Below, piece by piece: positions 6,926-14,532 of a stretch of DNA of 35,019 bases (its first letter is position 1; every line of letters begins with the position of its first letter). Below the pieces are notes generated by a model. The model saw only the letters and a program-made list of their open reading frames with translations, was not told the origin of the DNA and searched no databases. The DNA lies in NCBI GenBank assembly GCA_015486215.1, contig WFSA01000231.1, forward strand, positions 1-35,019, written 5' to 3'. The translations under genes were made by a program, and so were the position numbers. Source of the DNA: Anaerolineae bacterium. GTDB lineage: Bacteria; Chloroflexota; Anaerolineae; Promineifilales; Promineifilaceae.

Positions 6926-8017
6926 ATGAAATTAGGCATTATCGGCTTGCCCAGCTCGGGCAAAACAACCATTTTCAACGCGCTGACACGAGGGGATGCT
7001 CCCACAGGGCAAAGTATGGGAGGACGGTTTGATGTATCAACGGCCGTTGTCGATGTACGCGACGACCGCATCGACACCCTTTCGGCGATGTTCAACCCCA
7101 AGAAAACAATCTACGCCCGCATCATCTATACCGACGTAGGCGGCTTGAAAAAGAGCGAGCAAAAAGGGAGCAGCCTCAGCGGCGCACTGCTCAATCACCT
7201 CTCCGGATTAGACGGCTTTGTCCACGTCGTCCGCGCCTTTAAAAGCGAACTCGTGCCGCATATGGATGGCTCTGTCAATCCCCTGCGCGATCTGGAAACA
7301 TTAGACATCGAACTGCTGTTCAGCGATCTCGATATTGTCGAAAAGCGGCTGGAAAAACTGCAAAGCGGGCTGGCACGCGGCGCGTTCAGAGGCGAAAAGG
7401 CGGCGGCGCAAGCAGAAGCAGCCCTGTTTGAACAATTACACGAGGCGTTATCAGAGGAACGGCCGTTGCGCGACCTAGACCTCACCGAAGAGCAGATCAA
7501 AGGATTGCGCGGCTACGGGTTGCTCACCCTCAAACCGATGCTCGTCGTCTTCAATATCAGTGACGATCAAGAAGAACTCACCCCCGAATATGATCACAGC
7601 CTCACCGTCGTCACCAATCTGCGCGGCAAATTAGAGATGGAACTTTCCCAACTTAGTGCCGACAATGATACCGAGTCCCTCGACATGTTCATGGATGAAT
7701 ACGGCGTAACCGAACTCAGCCTGGACAAAGTTATCCGCCTCAATTACGAATTGATGGGCTTACAATCCTTCTTCACCGTCGGCGAAGATGAAGTACGCGC
7801 CTGGACGATCCAAAAAGGAGCCAACGCCGTTCAAGCCGCAGGAACCATCCATTCCGACTTAGCCAAAGGGTTCATCCGCGCCGAAACCGTCGCCTATCAT
7901 GACCTCATCACACTTGGCAGTTTGCCCGAAGCACGCAACGCAGGAAAGTTGCGGCAAGAAGGTAAAACATATATCGTTAAAGATGGTGATGTAATCAATA
8001 TCAAATTTAATCTGTAA
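6926..8017 (+). CDS. ychF: YchF/Obg-family nucleotide-binding GTPase/ATPase
   Basis: The product is 363 aa, the usual YchF length. The N-terminal P-loop is GLPSSGKTT (residues 7-15) where most YchF proteins have GLPNVGKST. The G3 region reads YTDVGGLKKSEQKGSSL. The G4 position shows VFNISDD, not NKxD, in keeping with the ATP preference of YchF. A coiled-coil insert spans about residues 125-170 (EKRLEKLQSG to EAALFEQLHE), and the C-terminal TGS domain holds the family block ending GFIRAETVAYHDL and the typical last residues VKDGDVINIKFNL. YchF is a ribosome-associated protein linked to stress control. The start ATG follows AAAAGGATTTTAG, a good ribosome-binding site. A family-2 element sits exactly at the stop: TAA is bases 2-4 of its terminal repeat. 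Confidence 0.92.
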   Translation: MKLGIIGLPSSGKTTIFNALTRGDAPTGQSMGGRFDVSTAVVDVRDDRIDTLSAMFNPKKTIYARIIYTDVGGLKKSEQKGSSLSGALLNHLSGLDGFVHVVRAFKSELVPHMDGSVNPLRDLETLDIELLFSDLDIVEKRLEKLQSGLARGAFRGEKAAAQAEAALFEQLHEALSEERPLRDLDLTEEQIKGLRGYGLLTLKPMLVVFNISDDQEELTPEYDHSLTVVTNLRGKLEMELSQLSADNDTESLDMFMDEYGVTELSLDKVIRLNYELMGLQSFFTVGEDEVRAWTIQKGANAVQAAGTIHSDLAKGFIRAETVAYHDLITLGSLPEARNAGKLRQEGKTYIVKDGDVINIKFNL

Positions 8018-8226
8018 CTACTCAGCTTCTCAACTATTTCACCACGAAGACGCAAAGATCACAAAGAAACTCTTAAAAAACTTCGTACTCTTCGTGTCTT
8101 TGTGGTTAAGGGAAAACTCGTAAATAACTGTGGCCAAGGTGACAGGCACTTGGCAAGTGCCTGTCACCTGAAAGTCCAAAGTTAAAAACGAACCTTCCCT
8201 AAGTATGACAATGGCTGAGTAGTTAC
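8014..8226. mobile_element. MITE-like element family 2, copy 1 (213 bp), 8-bp target duplication
   Basis: Terminal inverted repeats GTAACTACTCAGC and GGCTGAGTAGTTAC. Inside, ACCACGAAGACGCAAAGATC pairs with CTTCGTGTCTTTGTGGT, and a separate 14-bp perfect hairpin (8138-8168, stem GGTGACAGGCACTT) follows. It is flanked by TTTAATCT (8006-8013) and TCTAATCT (8227-8234), an 8-bp duplication with one mismatch. It inserted on the ychF stop codon. A second full copy lies at 21748-22016 and a lone end at 31253-31266. Confidence 0.8.
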
Positions 8227-8258
8227 TCTAATCTATAAAAAAGCAACAGTCTATCGTA

Positions 8259-8280
8259 GGTCAAGTTTGCAAACTTGACC
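8259..8280. repeat. 22-bp perfect palindrome, copy 2
   Basis: Identical to the palindrome at 6781-6802 and again preceded by TA. It ends 21 bp upstream of the permease ATG, where it could fold in the leader or bind a dimeric protein. Confidence 0.7.
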
Positions 8281-8301
8281 TACAGTCATGGAAAAAATCT
8301 T

Positions 8302-9267
8302 ATGGATTTAGTCATTATTTTACACGCAGGATTAGCAACTGGTACGATTTTGCTGTTTGCCGCCATCGGCGAAATTTTTACAGAACGGGCAGGCATTCTC
8401 AACTTAGGCGTTGAAGGGATGATGCTCATCGGCGCAATGGCGGGATTTTCCAGCTCATTAGCGACAGGAAGTCCATGGCTTGGCTTGATTATGGCGATGT
8501 TAGCCGGCGGCGCATTAAGTCTAGCGCACGGCTTAGTGACCATTCACTTTCAAGCCGATCAAGTTGTCAGCGGCTTATCCCTCACCTTCTTAGGCACAGG
8601 ATTGGCTCTCGTTTTAGGCGAGGGATTGACAGGACAAAACCCCGCCCTCATCCCCACCTTCACCATTCCCGGCCTAGCCTCTATCCCCATCATTGGCGGC
8701 GCATTTTTCGCCAAACAGAGCGCACTAGTCTATCTTGGATACCTTTTTGTGCCAGCCGTTTGGTATTACATCAACAAAACACGACCAGGTATGCACTTGC
8801 GAGCCGTCGGCGAAAAACCATCCGCCGCTGATACGATGGGCGTAAATGTATACCGTCTGCGCTATTTTTATGTTTTTGTCGGCGGTTGTCTAGCAGGATT
8901 GGCTGGGGCGACAATTAGTTTATCCGTTTCTCCCGGCTGGTACAGCGCACAAACCACGTCAGGGCAGGGATGGATCGCCGTCGGTTTGGTGATCTTCGCC
9001 CAATGGAATCCAATAAGAGCGGCCGTTGGCGGGTATCTATTCGGCGCATTGCGGCGCGGCATTCTCGATCTGCAAGGGCCAGCCCTCATTTTCGGCATCA
9101 CCAACCCACTCTACATCAACTCCAATTATGGCTTCTTCCTGCAAATGACCCCCTATCTGCTGACCATTTTAGCGTTAGTACTAGGCGCAAGAATGGCAAT
9201 GAAAAAGCGGCTGGGCGCACCCGCCGCCTTAGGCATACCTTACATTCGCGGTGAACGCGGATTATAA
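8302..9267 (+). CDS. ABC transporter permease, nucleoside/simple-sugar (BMP-associated) type
   Basis: The product is 321 aa from the ATG at 8302; an upstream in-frame TTG at 8275 lies inside the 22-bp palindrome and is unlikely. It belongs to the branched-chain/ribose permease superfamily (PF02653 type) in the form found with BMP-family lipoproteins in nucleoside importers. The opening block GEIFTERAGILNLGVEGMM is characteristic, as are LGLILAxxAGGALSLAHG-like segments, FQADQVVSGLS, and the cytoplasmic loop VGEKPSAADTMGVNV. About 8-10 hydrophobic segments place it in the cytoplasmic membrane. Such importers need an ATPase, a second permease and a binding lipoprotein. None is adjacent: the 284 bp upstream hold only repeats, and downstream is a small unrelated membrane protein. 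Confidence 0.85.
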   Translation: MDLVIILHAGLATGTILLFAAIGEIFTERAGILNLGVEGMMLIGAMAGFSSSLATGSPWLGLIMAMLAGGALSLAHGLVTIHFQADQVVSGLSLTFLGTGLALVLGEGLTGQNPALIPTFTIPGLASIPIIGGAFFAKQSALVYLGYLFVPAVWYYINKTRPGMHLRAVGEKPSAADTMGVNVYRLRYFYVFVGGCLAGLAGATISLSVSPGWYSAQTTSGQGWIAVGLVIFAQWNPIRAAVGGYLFGALRRGILDLQGPALIFGITNPLYINSNYGFFLQMTPYLLTILALVLGARMAMKKRLGAPAALGIPYIRGERGL

Positions 9268-9313
9268 TAATGAGTGATAGTATCTAATACTACCTACCAA
9301 GAGAGAATAAATT

Positions 9314-9511
9314 ATGAGCAAAAAAATTCGTAGAGTAAAAGGCCAAACAAGAGCGGCCGCCATAGCAGCAAGGAAAACGGCCGTTAAAGAGATGACCGTC
9401 GAAGATTTTGAAAAAGAGTACGCCTACGTCTTCAAAGATATGCGTCACGTCCTCATCCTTGCCGTCGTCATGTTCGCCCTTCTCATCGGCCTTAACCTGA
9501 TGTTACAATGA
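9314..9511 (+). CDS. Small single-pass membrane protein, function unknown
   Basis: The product is 65 aa. The first 45 residues are strongly charged (KKIRRVKGQTRAAAIAARK then an acidic VEDFEKEY). The end, HVLILAVVMFALLIGLNLML, is one transmembrane segment at about residues 45-64. By charge the N-terminus should face the cytoplasm. The ATG follows AAGAGAG at good spacing, and codon use and an AACGGCCGTT palindrome match neighbouring genes, so it is probably real. Short proteins of this shape occur in Chloroflexota genomes, but I cannot assign a function. It lies 46 bp after the ABC permease and may share its transcript. Confidence 0.7.
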   Translation: MSKKIRRVKGQTRAAAIAARKTAVKEMTVEDFEKEYAYVFKDMRHVLILAVVMFALLIGLNLMLQ

Positions 9512-9590
9512 AATAGCGTATAGAGATGATTGGGGAATTCGCTGAATCACCCAACACAATACAAATTCTGACCCAGATCAGGCATTCTAT
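9512..9590. repeat. Degenerate half copy of the GGGCGATTCGCTGAATCGCCC repeat
   Basis: GGGGAATTCGCTGAATCACCCAACACAAT resembles the right arm and downstream flank of the repeat at 1055-1085 (GGGGCGATTCGCTGAATCGC then CCAACACAA). It ends just before MITE copy B. Confidence 0.55.
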
Positions 9591-9702
9591 GTATCTTCTC
9601 AGTATTCTGGGGAGACTTGACAAATTTTCCTAATGATACTCATGTAAAATAAAGTGCTGATGAAATTTGTCAAGTCTTGTCCACGATTTGTTGAGAAGAT
9701 AC
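9591..9702 (+). mobile_element. MITE-like element family 1, copy B (112 bp)
   Basis: Full-length copy with intact GTATCTTCTCA and TGAGAAGATAC ends. The flanks CATTCTAT and AAAACTTG do not match, so no target duplication is visible; recombination or decay may have removed it. It lies 27 bp upstream of the acyl-CoA ligase start and leaves that gene's AAAGGAG ribosome-binding site intact. Confidence 0.8.
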
Positions 9703-9729
9703 AAAACTTGACCCCTAAAGGAGATTCTT

Positions 9730-11430
9730 ATGACTGTTACCTACGCCGATAAACCGTGGATTAAGGAATATGATGACGGTGTTCCCGAAAATATTGATAT
9801 CCCAGATCATACTGTTCACCATTTTTTAGAAGAATCCGCCAAAAATTTCCCTGACAATAACGCGATTATTTTTAAGGATCGCACAATAAGCTACCGTCAG
9901 TTGAACGATACCGCCGATGCTATTGCCGCCTCACTTATCGCCAATGGGTTCAAAAAAGGGGATCGTGCCGTCATCTATATGCCCAACCTGCCCCAATTTG
10001 TCATGTCCTATTTCGGCATTCTCAAAGCAGGCGGCATCGCCATCGCCACCAATCCGCTCTACTCCAAACGTGAATTAGAACATCAATTGAGCGATTGCGG
10101 CGCAGAGACAGTTTTTGTGATGAGCCGCTATTATAATTTGCTCAAAGAAGTGCAAAACAGCGGCAATACCAACGTCAAGCGCGTCATCGTGACCAATGTT
10201 AAGGATTATTTTCCGCTCAAATTACGCATTTTATTCACCTTGCTTAAAGAGAAAAAGGAAGGGGATCGGGTGACGCTGGCAGACGGTGATGTGCGTTTCA
10301 ACAATTTTGTGGAAGCGGGAATGAAACTGCCCAAACCAGATGTCAAAGTCAATGGCAGCGACCCCGCCTTATTGCAATACACGGGCGGCACAACGGGGCT
10401 GGCAAAAGGGGCGACGGGCTTGCACAGCAATTTAGTCTCCAATGCGTATGTACTGCAAACATGGATTGATTGGGAGATGGGGGAAGAGGGTTTCTTAGCT
10501 TCCATCCCGTTTTTCCATGTCTATGGAATGGTGACGGCTCTGATTTTTTCAGCAGCCGTTGCTGGTGAAATGCTCATCATCGTTAATCCGCGCGACCATA
10601 AAGATTTATTGGGCAGCATTAACAAATACGGCCCCAGCATCTTCCCCGGCGTGCCAGCGATGTATATCGCCATCAACAATAACCCTGATGTGATTGCGGG
10701 CAAATACAATATCAGCTCCATTCGCGCCTGTATTTCTGGCTCAGCTCCATTGCTGATGGACACCAAATTAGAATTTGAACGCTTGACAGGCGGCAAATTG
10801 GTCGAAGGGTTCGGCATGACTGAGACCTTCGTCGCCACCCATGCCAATCCAATCAACGGCGTACCCCGTTCTGGCTCCATCGGGCTGCCATTGCCCAACG
10901 TAGAATGTAAAATCATGGATGCCGATCTTGGCGAAGAAGAGATGCCCGTCAACGGCATTGGTGAACTGGTCATCAAATCCCCATCCGTCATGCAAGGGTA
11001 TTGGCAGATGCCCACCGAAACAGAAAACACCTTGCGCGACGGCTGGCTGTACACAGGCGACATCGCCCGCATGGACGAAGATGGGTATTTCTACATTGAA
11101 GATCGCAAAAAAGATATGATCATCGCTGGCGGATACAACATTTATCCGCGTGAGGTTGAAGAGGTGCTGTCTGCCCATCCCGATGTGATAGAAGTGGCCG
11201 TTGCCGGCATCCCCGACCCCCGTCGCGGCGAGACGGTGAAGGCGTGGGTGGTAAGAAAGGACGGCTCGACGTTAACGGAAAAAGAGTTGATCAACTGGAG
11301 CAAAGAAGGGCTTGCCAAGTATAAATACCCGCGCATGATTACGTTTATGGATGAGCTGCCAAAAACAACGGTGGGCAAAGTCTTGAAACGAGAATTAGTG
11401 AAGGAGTATAAAGAAGCGCAGGCTAAATAA
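9730..11430 (+). CDS. fadD: Long-chain fatty-acid--CoA ligase (acyl-adenylate-forming)
   Basis: The product is 566 aa, the usual length of FadD-type ligases. It activates fatty acids as acyl-AMP and then acyl-CoA in the cytoplasm or at the membrane face. Motifs in order: the P-loop-like YTGGTTGLAKGA (about residues 217-228), FFHVYGMVTAL, the A5 block GFGMTE, the hinge region YTGDIARMDEDGYFYIEDRKKDMI, the block GGYNIYPREVEEVL, and the catalytic-lysine block PKTTVGKVLKREL (Lys about 550). Chain-length preference cannot be read from this. AAAGGAG precedes the ATG by 7 nt. The gene stands alone, followed by a strong terminator. Unlike almost all its neighbours it contains no ACGGCCGT palindrome in 1.7 kb, which may mean later acquisition. 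Confidence 0.92.
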   Translation: MTVTYADKPWIKEYDDGVPENIDIPDHTVHHFLEESAKNFPDNNAIIFKDRTISYRQLNDTADAIAASLIANGFKKGDRAVIYMPNLPQFVMSYFGILKAGGIAIATNPLYSKRELEHQLSDCGAETVFVMSRYYNLLKEVQNSGNTNVKRVIVTNVKDYFPLKLRILFTLLKEKKEGDRVTLADGDVRFNNFVEAGMKLPKPDVKVNGSDPALLQYTGGTTGLAKGATGLHSNLVSNAYVLQTWIDWEMGEEGFLASIPFFHVYGMVTALIFSAAVAGEMLIIVNPRDHKDLLGSINKYGPSIFPGVPAMYIAINNNPDVIAGKYNISSIRACISGSAPLLMDTKLEFERLTGGKLVEGFGMTETFVATHANPINGVPRSGSIGLPLPNVECKIMDADLGEEEMPVNGIGELVIKSPSVMQGYWQMPTETENTLRDGWLYTGDIARMDEDGYFYIEDRKKDMIIAGGYNIYPREVEEVLSAHPDVIEVAVAGIPDPRRGETVKAWVVRKDGSTLTEKELINWSKEGLAKYKYPRMITFMDELPKTTVGKVLKRELVKEYKEAQAK

Positions 11431-11467
11431 TCAGCCAATTACTCAAATTACGTTGCAAAAATACCGT

Positions 11468-11495
11468 AGAGCCGCCCCGCTGGGGCGGCTTTTTG
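11468..11495 (+). terminator. Intrinsic terminator after the acyl-CoA ligase gene
   Basis: AGCCGCCCC (11470-11478), a 3-nt loop and GGGGCGGCT (11482-11490), then TTTT: a perfect 9-bp GC-rich stem with a T tract, 40 bp after the stop codon. The stem sequence recurs without the T tract at 11870-11900. Confidence 0.9.
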
Positions 11496-11513
11496 TTTCA
11501 CGTAAAGGTACAA

Positions 11514-11843
11514 AACCGTAAGGAATGAGACCTTACCATTATCGTAAACTTAACGATTTGTCATTCCCCCATCTTCATGAGGGCAGGCTCTGCGAAGGCA
11601 GGAATCCATACTCTTTGAGAGCAGTGGATTCCCGCCTAAAAGAGTTGGGTGTGTTTCATTTCAGTAGAAGTGATAGTCACGGGGCGCATAGTTTCGGGTA
11701 AATTAAGTCCGTTTGCCCCGTGACAATCACTTTGGTTCAACTCATTTGAAACACACCCAAAAGAGTTTACCCTCACGAAGGTGGGGGCGGGAATGACAGT
11801 TAAATATATCTGTTAAGTTTACGAATATGGAGACCTTACGGTT
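11514..11843. repeat. Composite inverted repeat (AACCGTAAGG ends, GTCATTCCC core), host of a nested element
   Basis: The left end AACCGTAAGG...ATCGTAAACTTAAC...GTCATTCCC is matched in reverse by GGGAATGACAG...GTTAAGTTTACGAATA...CCTTACGGTT. The core, with ATGAGGGCAGGCT and GGAATCCA, is the same dispersed repeat seen at 31680-31940. It is interrupted by the 112-bp element at 11647-11758. Confidence 0.65.
11647..11758. mobile_element. MITE-like element family 3 (112 bp), perfect 9-bp target duplication
   Basis: The ends are GGGTGTGTTTCA and TGAAACACACCC; further in, AAGTGATAGTCACGGGGC pairs with GCCCCGTGACAATCACTT. Flanking AAAAGAGTT occurs on both sides (11638-11646 and 11759-11767). It sits inside the composite repeat 11514-11843. 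Only one copy is in the window, so the family is unassigned; a 9-bp duplication fits IS1-type transposases among others. Confidence 0.75.
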
Positions 11844-11869
11844 GCGATATTGTCATTGCGACCAAAAGA

Positions 11870-11900
11870 GTAGGAGCCGCCCCGCTGGGGCGGCTCCTAC
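11870..11900. repeat. 14-bp perfect hairpin overlapping the UbiD-family stop codon
   Basis: GTAGGAGCCGCCCC, loop GCT, GGGGCGGCTCCTAC. The minus-strand stop codon of the decarboxylase gene (11897-11899) is inside the right arm. It shares its core with the terminator at 11468-11495 but lacks a T tract; it may still end or stabilise the decarboxylase transcript. Confidence 0.75.
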
Positions 11901-13216
11901 CGTGTGGGGATCCATTCTTCTAGTGTAACCGTCCCATACGCCGCTTTGCTGAAATCGGCCGCATCCCCGCCCCATGGAATTGTGCAATCGAAGCCGGCCT
12001 TTGCCGTGCGGCTCTTTTTGCCCACCACATGCGTTCCTGACGGATCAAGGGAGCTGCCCGTCGCTGCTTCCATCATGATTAAGTCTTTATCCGCTTGGAA
12101 ACGCGTTGCCATCGCCCACTCGACTTGGGCAGGGTCGTGCAAATCGACATCCTCATCGACTATCCATACATGCTTGAGCGATCCATGCCCCTTAAAAGCG
12201 GCTTCAATCGCCCGTTTTCCATCCCCTGCCCGCTCTTTTTTAATCTGCACCACCGCGTGCAGCCACGACGCGCCGCCTGCGGTGATGAGAGCATCGCAGC
12301 ATGTCGCCACTTTGTTTACTTCGGCGACGATGGTTGGTTCGCGCGGCATTCCCATGAGCAATTTATGCTCTAAGCCGCCGGGTAGCAATGCGTGATAGAT
12401 GGGATCGTGCCGATGAGTGATGCGATCAATCTCAATGATCGGTTGTTGGCGGGTGATGTCCATCGTTTCGGTCAAATCCATAAACGGCCCTTCATCCGTC
12501 ATCCGTTTGGTGATGCGCCCTTCAAGCACGAGTTCCGCTTCGGCTGGGACGTAAATATCATTGGTCAAACATTTTACCAATGGGGTTGGGGCGAGGGCGT
12601 TGGCGAGGGCGAGTTCGGAGATATTGGCGGCGGGGGACATAGAGGCGGCTAAATGGACCGCTTGCGGCACGCCGATACAGATCGCAATCGGTAGATCGCC
12701 ATCTACTTTTTGCATCGCCTTATGCGTGCCGCGCCGCTCGATAATGCGGGCTGAAAATTCATTCTTGTTCAGCCGCATCAGGCGATGGTAACACATATTG
12801 GCGCCGTCATCGGGATCGTTGATGATGGCAACGCCGCTAGAAATGTAGTGGCCGCCATCTTGCGGCAAGTGAAGGGGGATGGGCAGGTCGTTCAGGTTCA
12901 CATCGTCGCGTATGATTTCTTGGCAGGGGGCGTTTTCCACGATGGGATTGGGGACGGGGTTTTCTAATGCGTCCACCAATCGTTCTAGCAGTTTGTCGGT
13001 GGGGATGGCTAAATTGATGCCAAAATAGCGGCGGTCGGCGCATAATCCTGAAACGATGCGCCAATCGGGGTACTCTTCGATTTGTTCAAATAGGGCAACG
13101 CGCCCTTCTAGCGCGTGGGCGACGTTGGCAAGTTGGTAGTTGACGTTGATTGGGCTGCTGATGGTGATGAGGTCGTGGGTAACGGCCGTTTCACTCAAAA
13201 ATTCGCGTACATCCAT
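11897..13216 (-). CDS. UbiD-family (prenylated-FMN) decarboxylase
   Basis: The product is 439 aa from the ATG at 13216, chosen because GAAGGAG sits 7 nt upstream; the frame opens 11 codons earlier without such a site. UbiD-family enzymes use prenylated FMN to decarboxylate or carboxylate aromatic and unsaturated acids. Family features seen: LNDLPIPLHLPQDGGHYISSGV near residue 100, CYHRLMRLNKNEFSARI, GDLPIAICIGVPQAVHLAASM, ELVLEGRITKRMTDEGPFMDLTE with the conserved Glu-Gly-Pro segment, HALLPGGLEHKLLMGMPREP, and the C-terminal IVDEDVDLHDPAQVEWAMATRFQADKD. Substrate unknown; at 439 aa it is shorter than E. coli UbiD (about 497) and closer to the broad UbiD-like group. The prenyltransferase UbiX is not in the window. 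It converges with the acyl-CoA ligase and diverges from the CYTH gene. Confidence 0.88.
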   Translation of the reverse strand: MDVREFLSETAVTHDLITISSPINVNYQLANVAHALEGRVALFEQIEEYPDWRIVSGLCADRRYFGINLAIPTDKLLERLVDALENPVPNPIVENAPCQEIIRDDVNLNDLPIPLHLPQDGGHYISSGVAIINDPDDGANMCYHRLMRLNKNEFSARIIERRGTHKAMQKVDGDLPIAICIGVPQAVHLAASMSPAANISELALANALAPTPLVKCLTNDIYVPAEAELVLEGRITKRMTDEGPFMDLTETMDITRQQPIIEIDRITHRHDPIYHALLPGGLEHKLLMGMPREPTIVAEVNKVATCCDALITAGGASWLHAVVQIKKERAGDGKRAIEAAFKGHGSLKHVWIVDEDVDLHDPAQVEWAMATRFQADKDLIMMEAATGSSLDPSGTHVVGKKSRTAKAGFDCTIPWGGDAADFSKAAYGTVTLEEWIPTR

Positions 13217-13351
13217 AATTCTCCTTCGGAAAGACAGGGAATGGGACACGGGTTGTGTTGAACTCTCTATCTCGCATCTCTACTCTCTATTTCCACTCTC
13301 TTCGGTTATACTTACGCTTTAATTTAACGCAAAGGAAAGGATTGGCAAGCG

Positions 13352-13969
13352 ATGGCTGAAAACTCTTTATTAGAAGTGGAAGTGAAATTTTTTTTGCCGA
13401 CAGTGGAACCGTTTCGGCAAAAGTTGTGCGATCTGGGCGCATTATTGAGTAAAGAGCGCGTCTATGAGCGCAATCTCATCTTGGATACGGCGGATCGGCA
13501 TCTATTTCAGGCTGAAAAGTTGTTACGATTGCGACAGGATACGGCCGTTCGTCTCACATTCAAAGGGAAGTCATCGCTTGATACAGAAAGCGAAGCTAAA
13601 GTGCGTGAGGAGATTGAGATGGAGGCGGGGGATTTTGACACGGCCGTTCTTCTCTTCAATCGTCTCGGCTATCAGCCGCAGATGGTGTATGAAAAGTACC
13701 GCGAAACGTATCGCTTAGGCGATGCTGAAATCGTGCTGGATGAAATGCCGTATGGGGATTTTATCGAAATTGAGGGGGATGCGGCGAGTATAAAATCTGT
13801 TGCTGGCAGATTGGGATTGGATTGGAACGGCCGTTTGCAAACCAACTATCTAGCTCTCATGCACCGCTTAAAAGAGCATCACCATCTCCCCTTCACCGAC
13901 TTAACGTTCGCCAATTTCATTGACCTAAATATTTCCATTGCTGATGTATTGGAACAGCCCGCTGCCTAA
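13352..13969 (+). CDS. CYTH-domain protein (class IV adenylate cyclase / triphosphatase-like)
   Basis: The product is 205 aa. The N-terminal LEVEVKF carries the CYTH signature ExExK (E8, E10, K12), and the barrel strands follow: YERNLILDTADRHLFQAEKLLRLRQD, VRLTFKGKS, VREEIEMEAGD, YEKYRETYRLGDAEIVLDEMPYGDFIEIEGD. CYTH enzymes hydrolyse or cyclise triphosphates (thiamine triphosphate, inorganic triphosphate, or ATP to cAMP) with two divalent metals; the DEMPYGDFIEIEG block is the usual C-terminal metal and substrate site of the CyaB-like branch. Which substrate is used cannot be decided from sequence. The start ATG follows AAAGGATTGGCAAGCG. It contains three AACGGCCGTT-type palindromes. It appears to be monocistronic. 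Confidence 0.85.
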   Translation: MAENSLLEVEVKFFLPTVEPFRQKLCDLGALLSKERVYERNLILDTADRHLFQAEKLLRLRQDTAVRLTFKGKSSLDTESEAKVREEIEMEAGDFDTAVLLFNRLGYQPQMVYEKYRETYRLGDAEIVLDEMPYGDFIEIEGDAASIKSVAGRLGLDWNGRLQTNYLALMHRLKEHHHLPFTDLTFANFIDLNISIADVLEQPAA

Positions 13970-14121
13970 CCCTTTGAACAAAATGCTCTTTGGGCGACCC
14001 AGCGGGCCGCCCCTACTCACTCCTATTCGCTTTTTTTAGTGCAGTCGGCTATCATAAACGGAGTTATTTTGGTGAAATGTGAGATGCAAAAATGGCTTGA
14101 TTTTCAAGCTATAGAAACAAC
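13970..14121. repeat. GGGCGACCC half repeat in the CYTH-rpmB convergent gap
   Basis: TTTGGGCGACCCAGCGGGCC then GCCCCTAC at 13990-14015 is the left arm of the repeat family seen at 1016, with one base change that weakens the palindrome. The rest of the gap shows no further structure that I can support. Confidence 0.55.
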
Positions 14122-14147
14122 AAAAACCAGTCGCAGTGACTGGCTTT
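14122..14147 (-). terminator. rpmB: Intrinsic terminator of rpmB
   Basis: On the minus strand CCAGTC, a 5-nt loop ACTGC, GACTGG, then TTTTT. It begins 38 nt after the rpmB stop codon at 14186. Confidence 0.8.
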
Positions 14148-14185
14148 GTTAACAATATATTCCTTAAAAAATCAAGGATTTTAGA

Positions 14186-14362
14186 TTATTTTGATGTAGT
14201 TTTCAAACAACGGGTGCAGAAGTTCTTACGAACTTTACGGCCGTTTTCATAAACAGATACTCGTTGGATATTCGGGCGAAATACCCGTTTCGTTTTATTC
14301 ATTGAGAAACTTACATTGTTTCCCGAACGCGGTGTTTTGCCGCACATATCACACTTAGCCAT
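14186..14362 (-). CDS. rpmB: 50S ribosomal protein L28
   Basis: The product is 58 aa, translated by hand on the minus strand. It begins MAKCDMCGKTPRSGNNVSFS and ends NFCTRCLKTTSK, with the L28 core MNKTKRVFRPNIQRV between. The two CxxC pairs (C4/C7 and C49/C52) mark a zinc-binding form of L28. AAGGTG precedes the ATG at correct spacing. It has its own promoter (14431-14459) and terminator (14122-14147). L28 next to an Asp23-DAK2-recG cluster is a known arrangement in Gram-positive-type genomes and supports the call. One ACGGCCGT palindrome falls at the codons for N-G-R. Confidence 0.93.
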   Translation of the reverse strand: MAKCDMCGKTPRSGNNVSFSMNKTKRVFRPNIQRVSVYENGRKVRKNFCTRCLKTTSK

Positions 14363-14390
14363 AATTTCACCTTACTCAGACAAATTAAAA

Positions 14391-14408
14391 GCGACCAACA
14401 AGGTCGCC
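14391..14408 (-). other. Leader hairpin upstream of rpmB
   Basis: GCGACC, a short loop and GGTCGC form a 6-bp stem in the predicted rpmB 5' leader, about 30 nt before the ATG. It has no T tract. Role unknown; it could be autoregulatory, as for some ribosomal protein leaders. Confidence 0.4.
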
Positions 14409-14430
14409 CAATAGAAATATCAAGGGAAAG

Positions 14431-14459
14431 ATTATAAACAACTCATTTTAATAATGCAA
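14431..14459 (-). promoter_or_regulatory. Sigma-70-type promoter for rpmB
   Basis: On the minus strand: TTGCAT, a 17-bp spacer, and a perfect TATAAT -10 box (plus-strand ATTATA at 14431-14436). The predicted start lies near 14424, giving a leader of about 60 nt. Confidence 0.65.
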
Positions 14460-14532
14460 ACAAGATAGAGTATAGAGCTAGAGACAGGAAAAAATTTCGC
14501 TCGACATCCTTGTACGAAGTAAAGGTAAAAAT

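Noticed and set aside
11904-12395. 163-codon open frame antisense to the UbiD-family gene
   Set aside because: A shadow of a well-recognised enzyme on the other strand.
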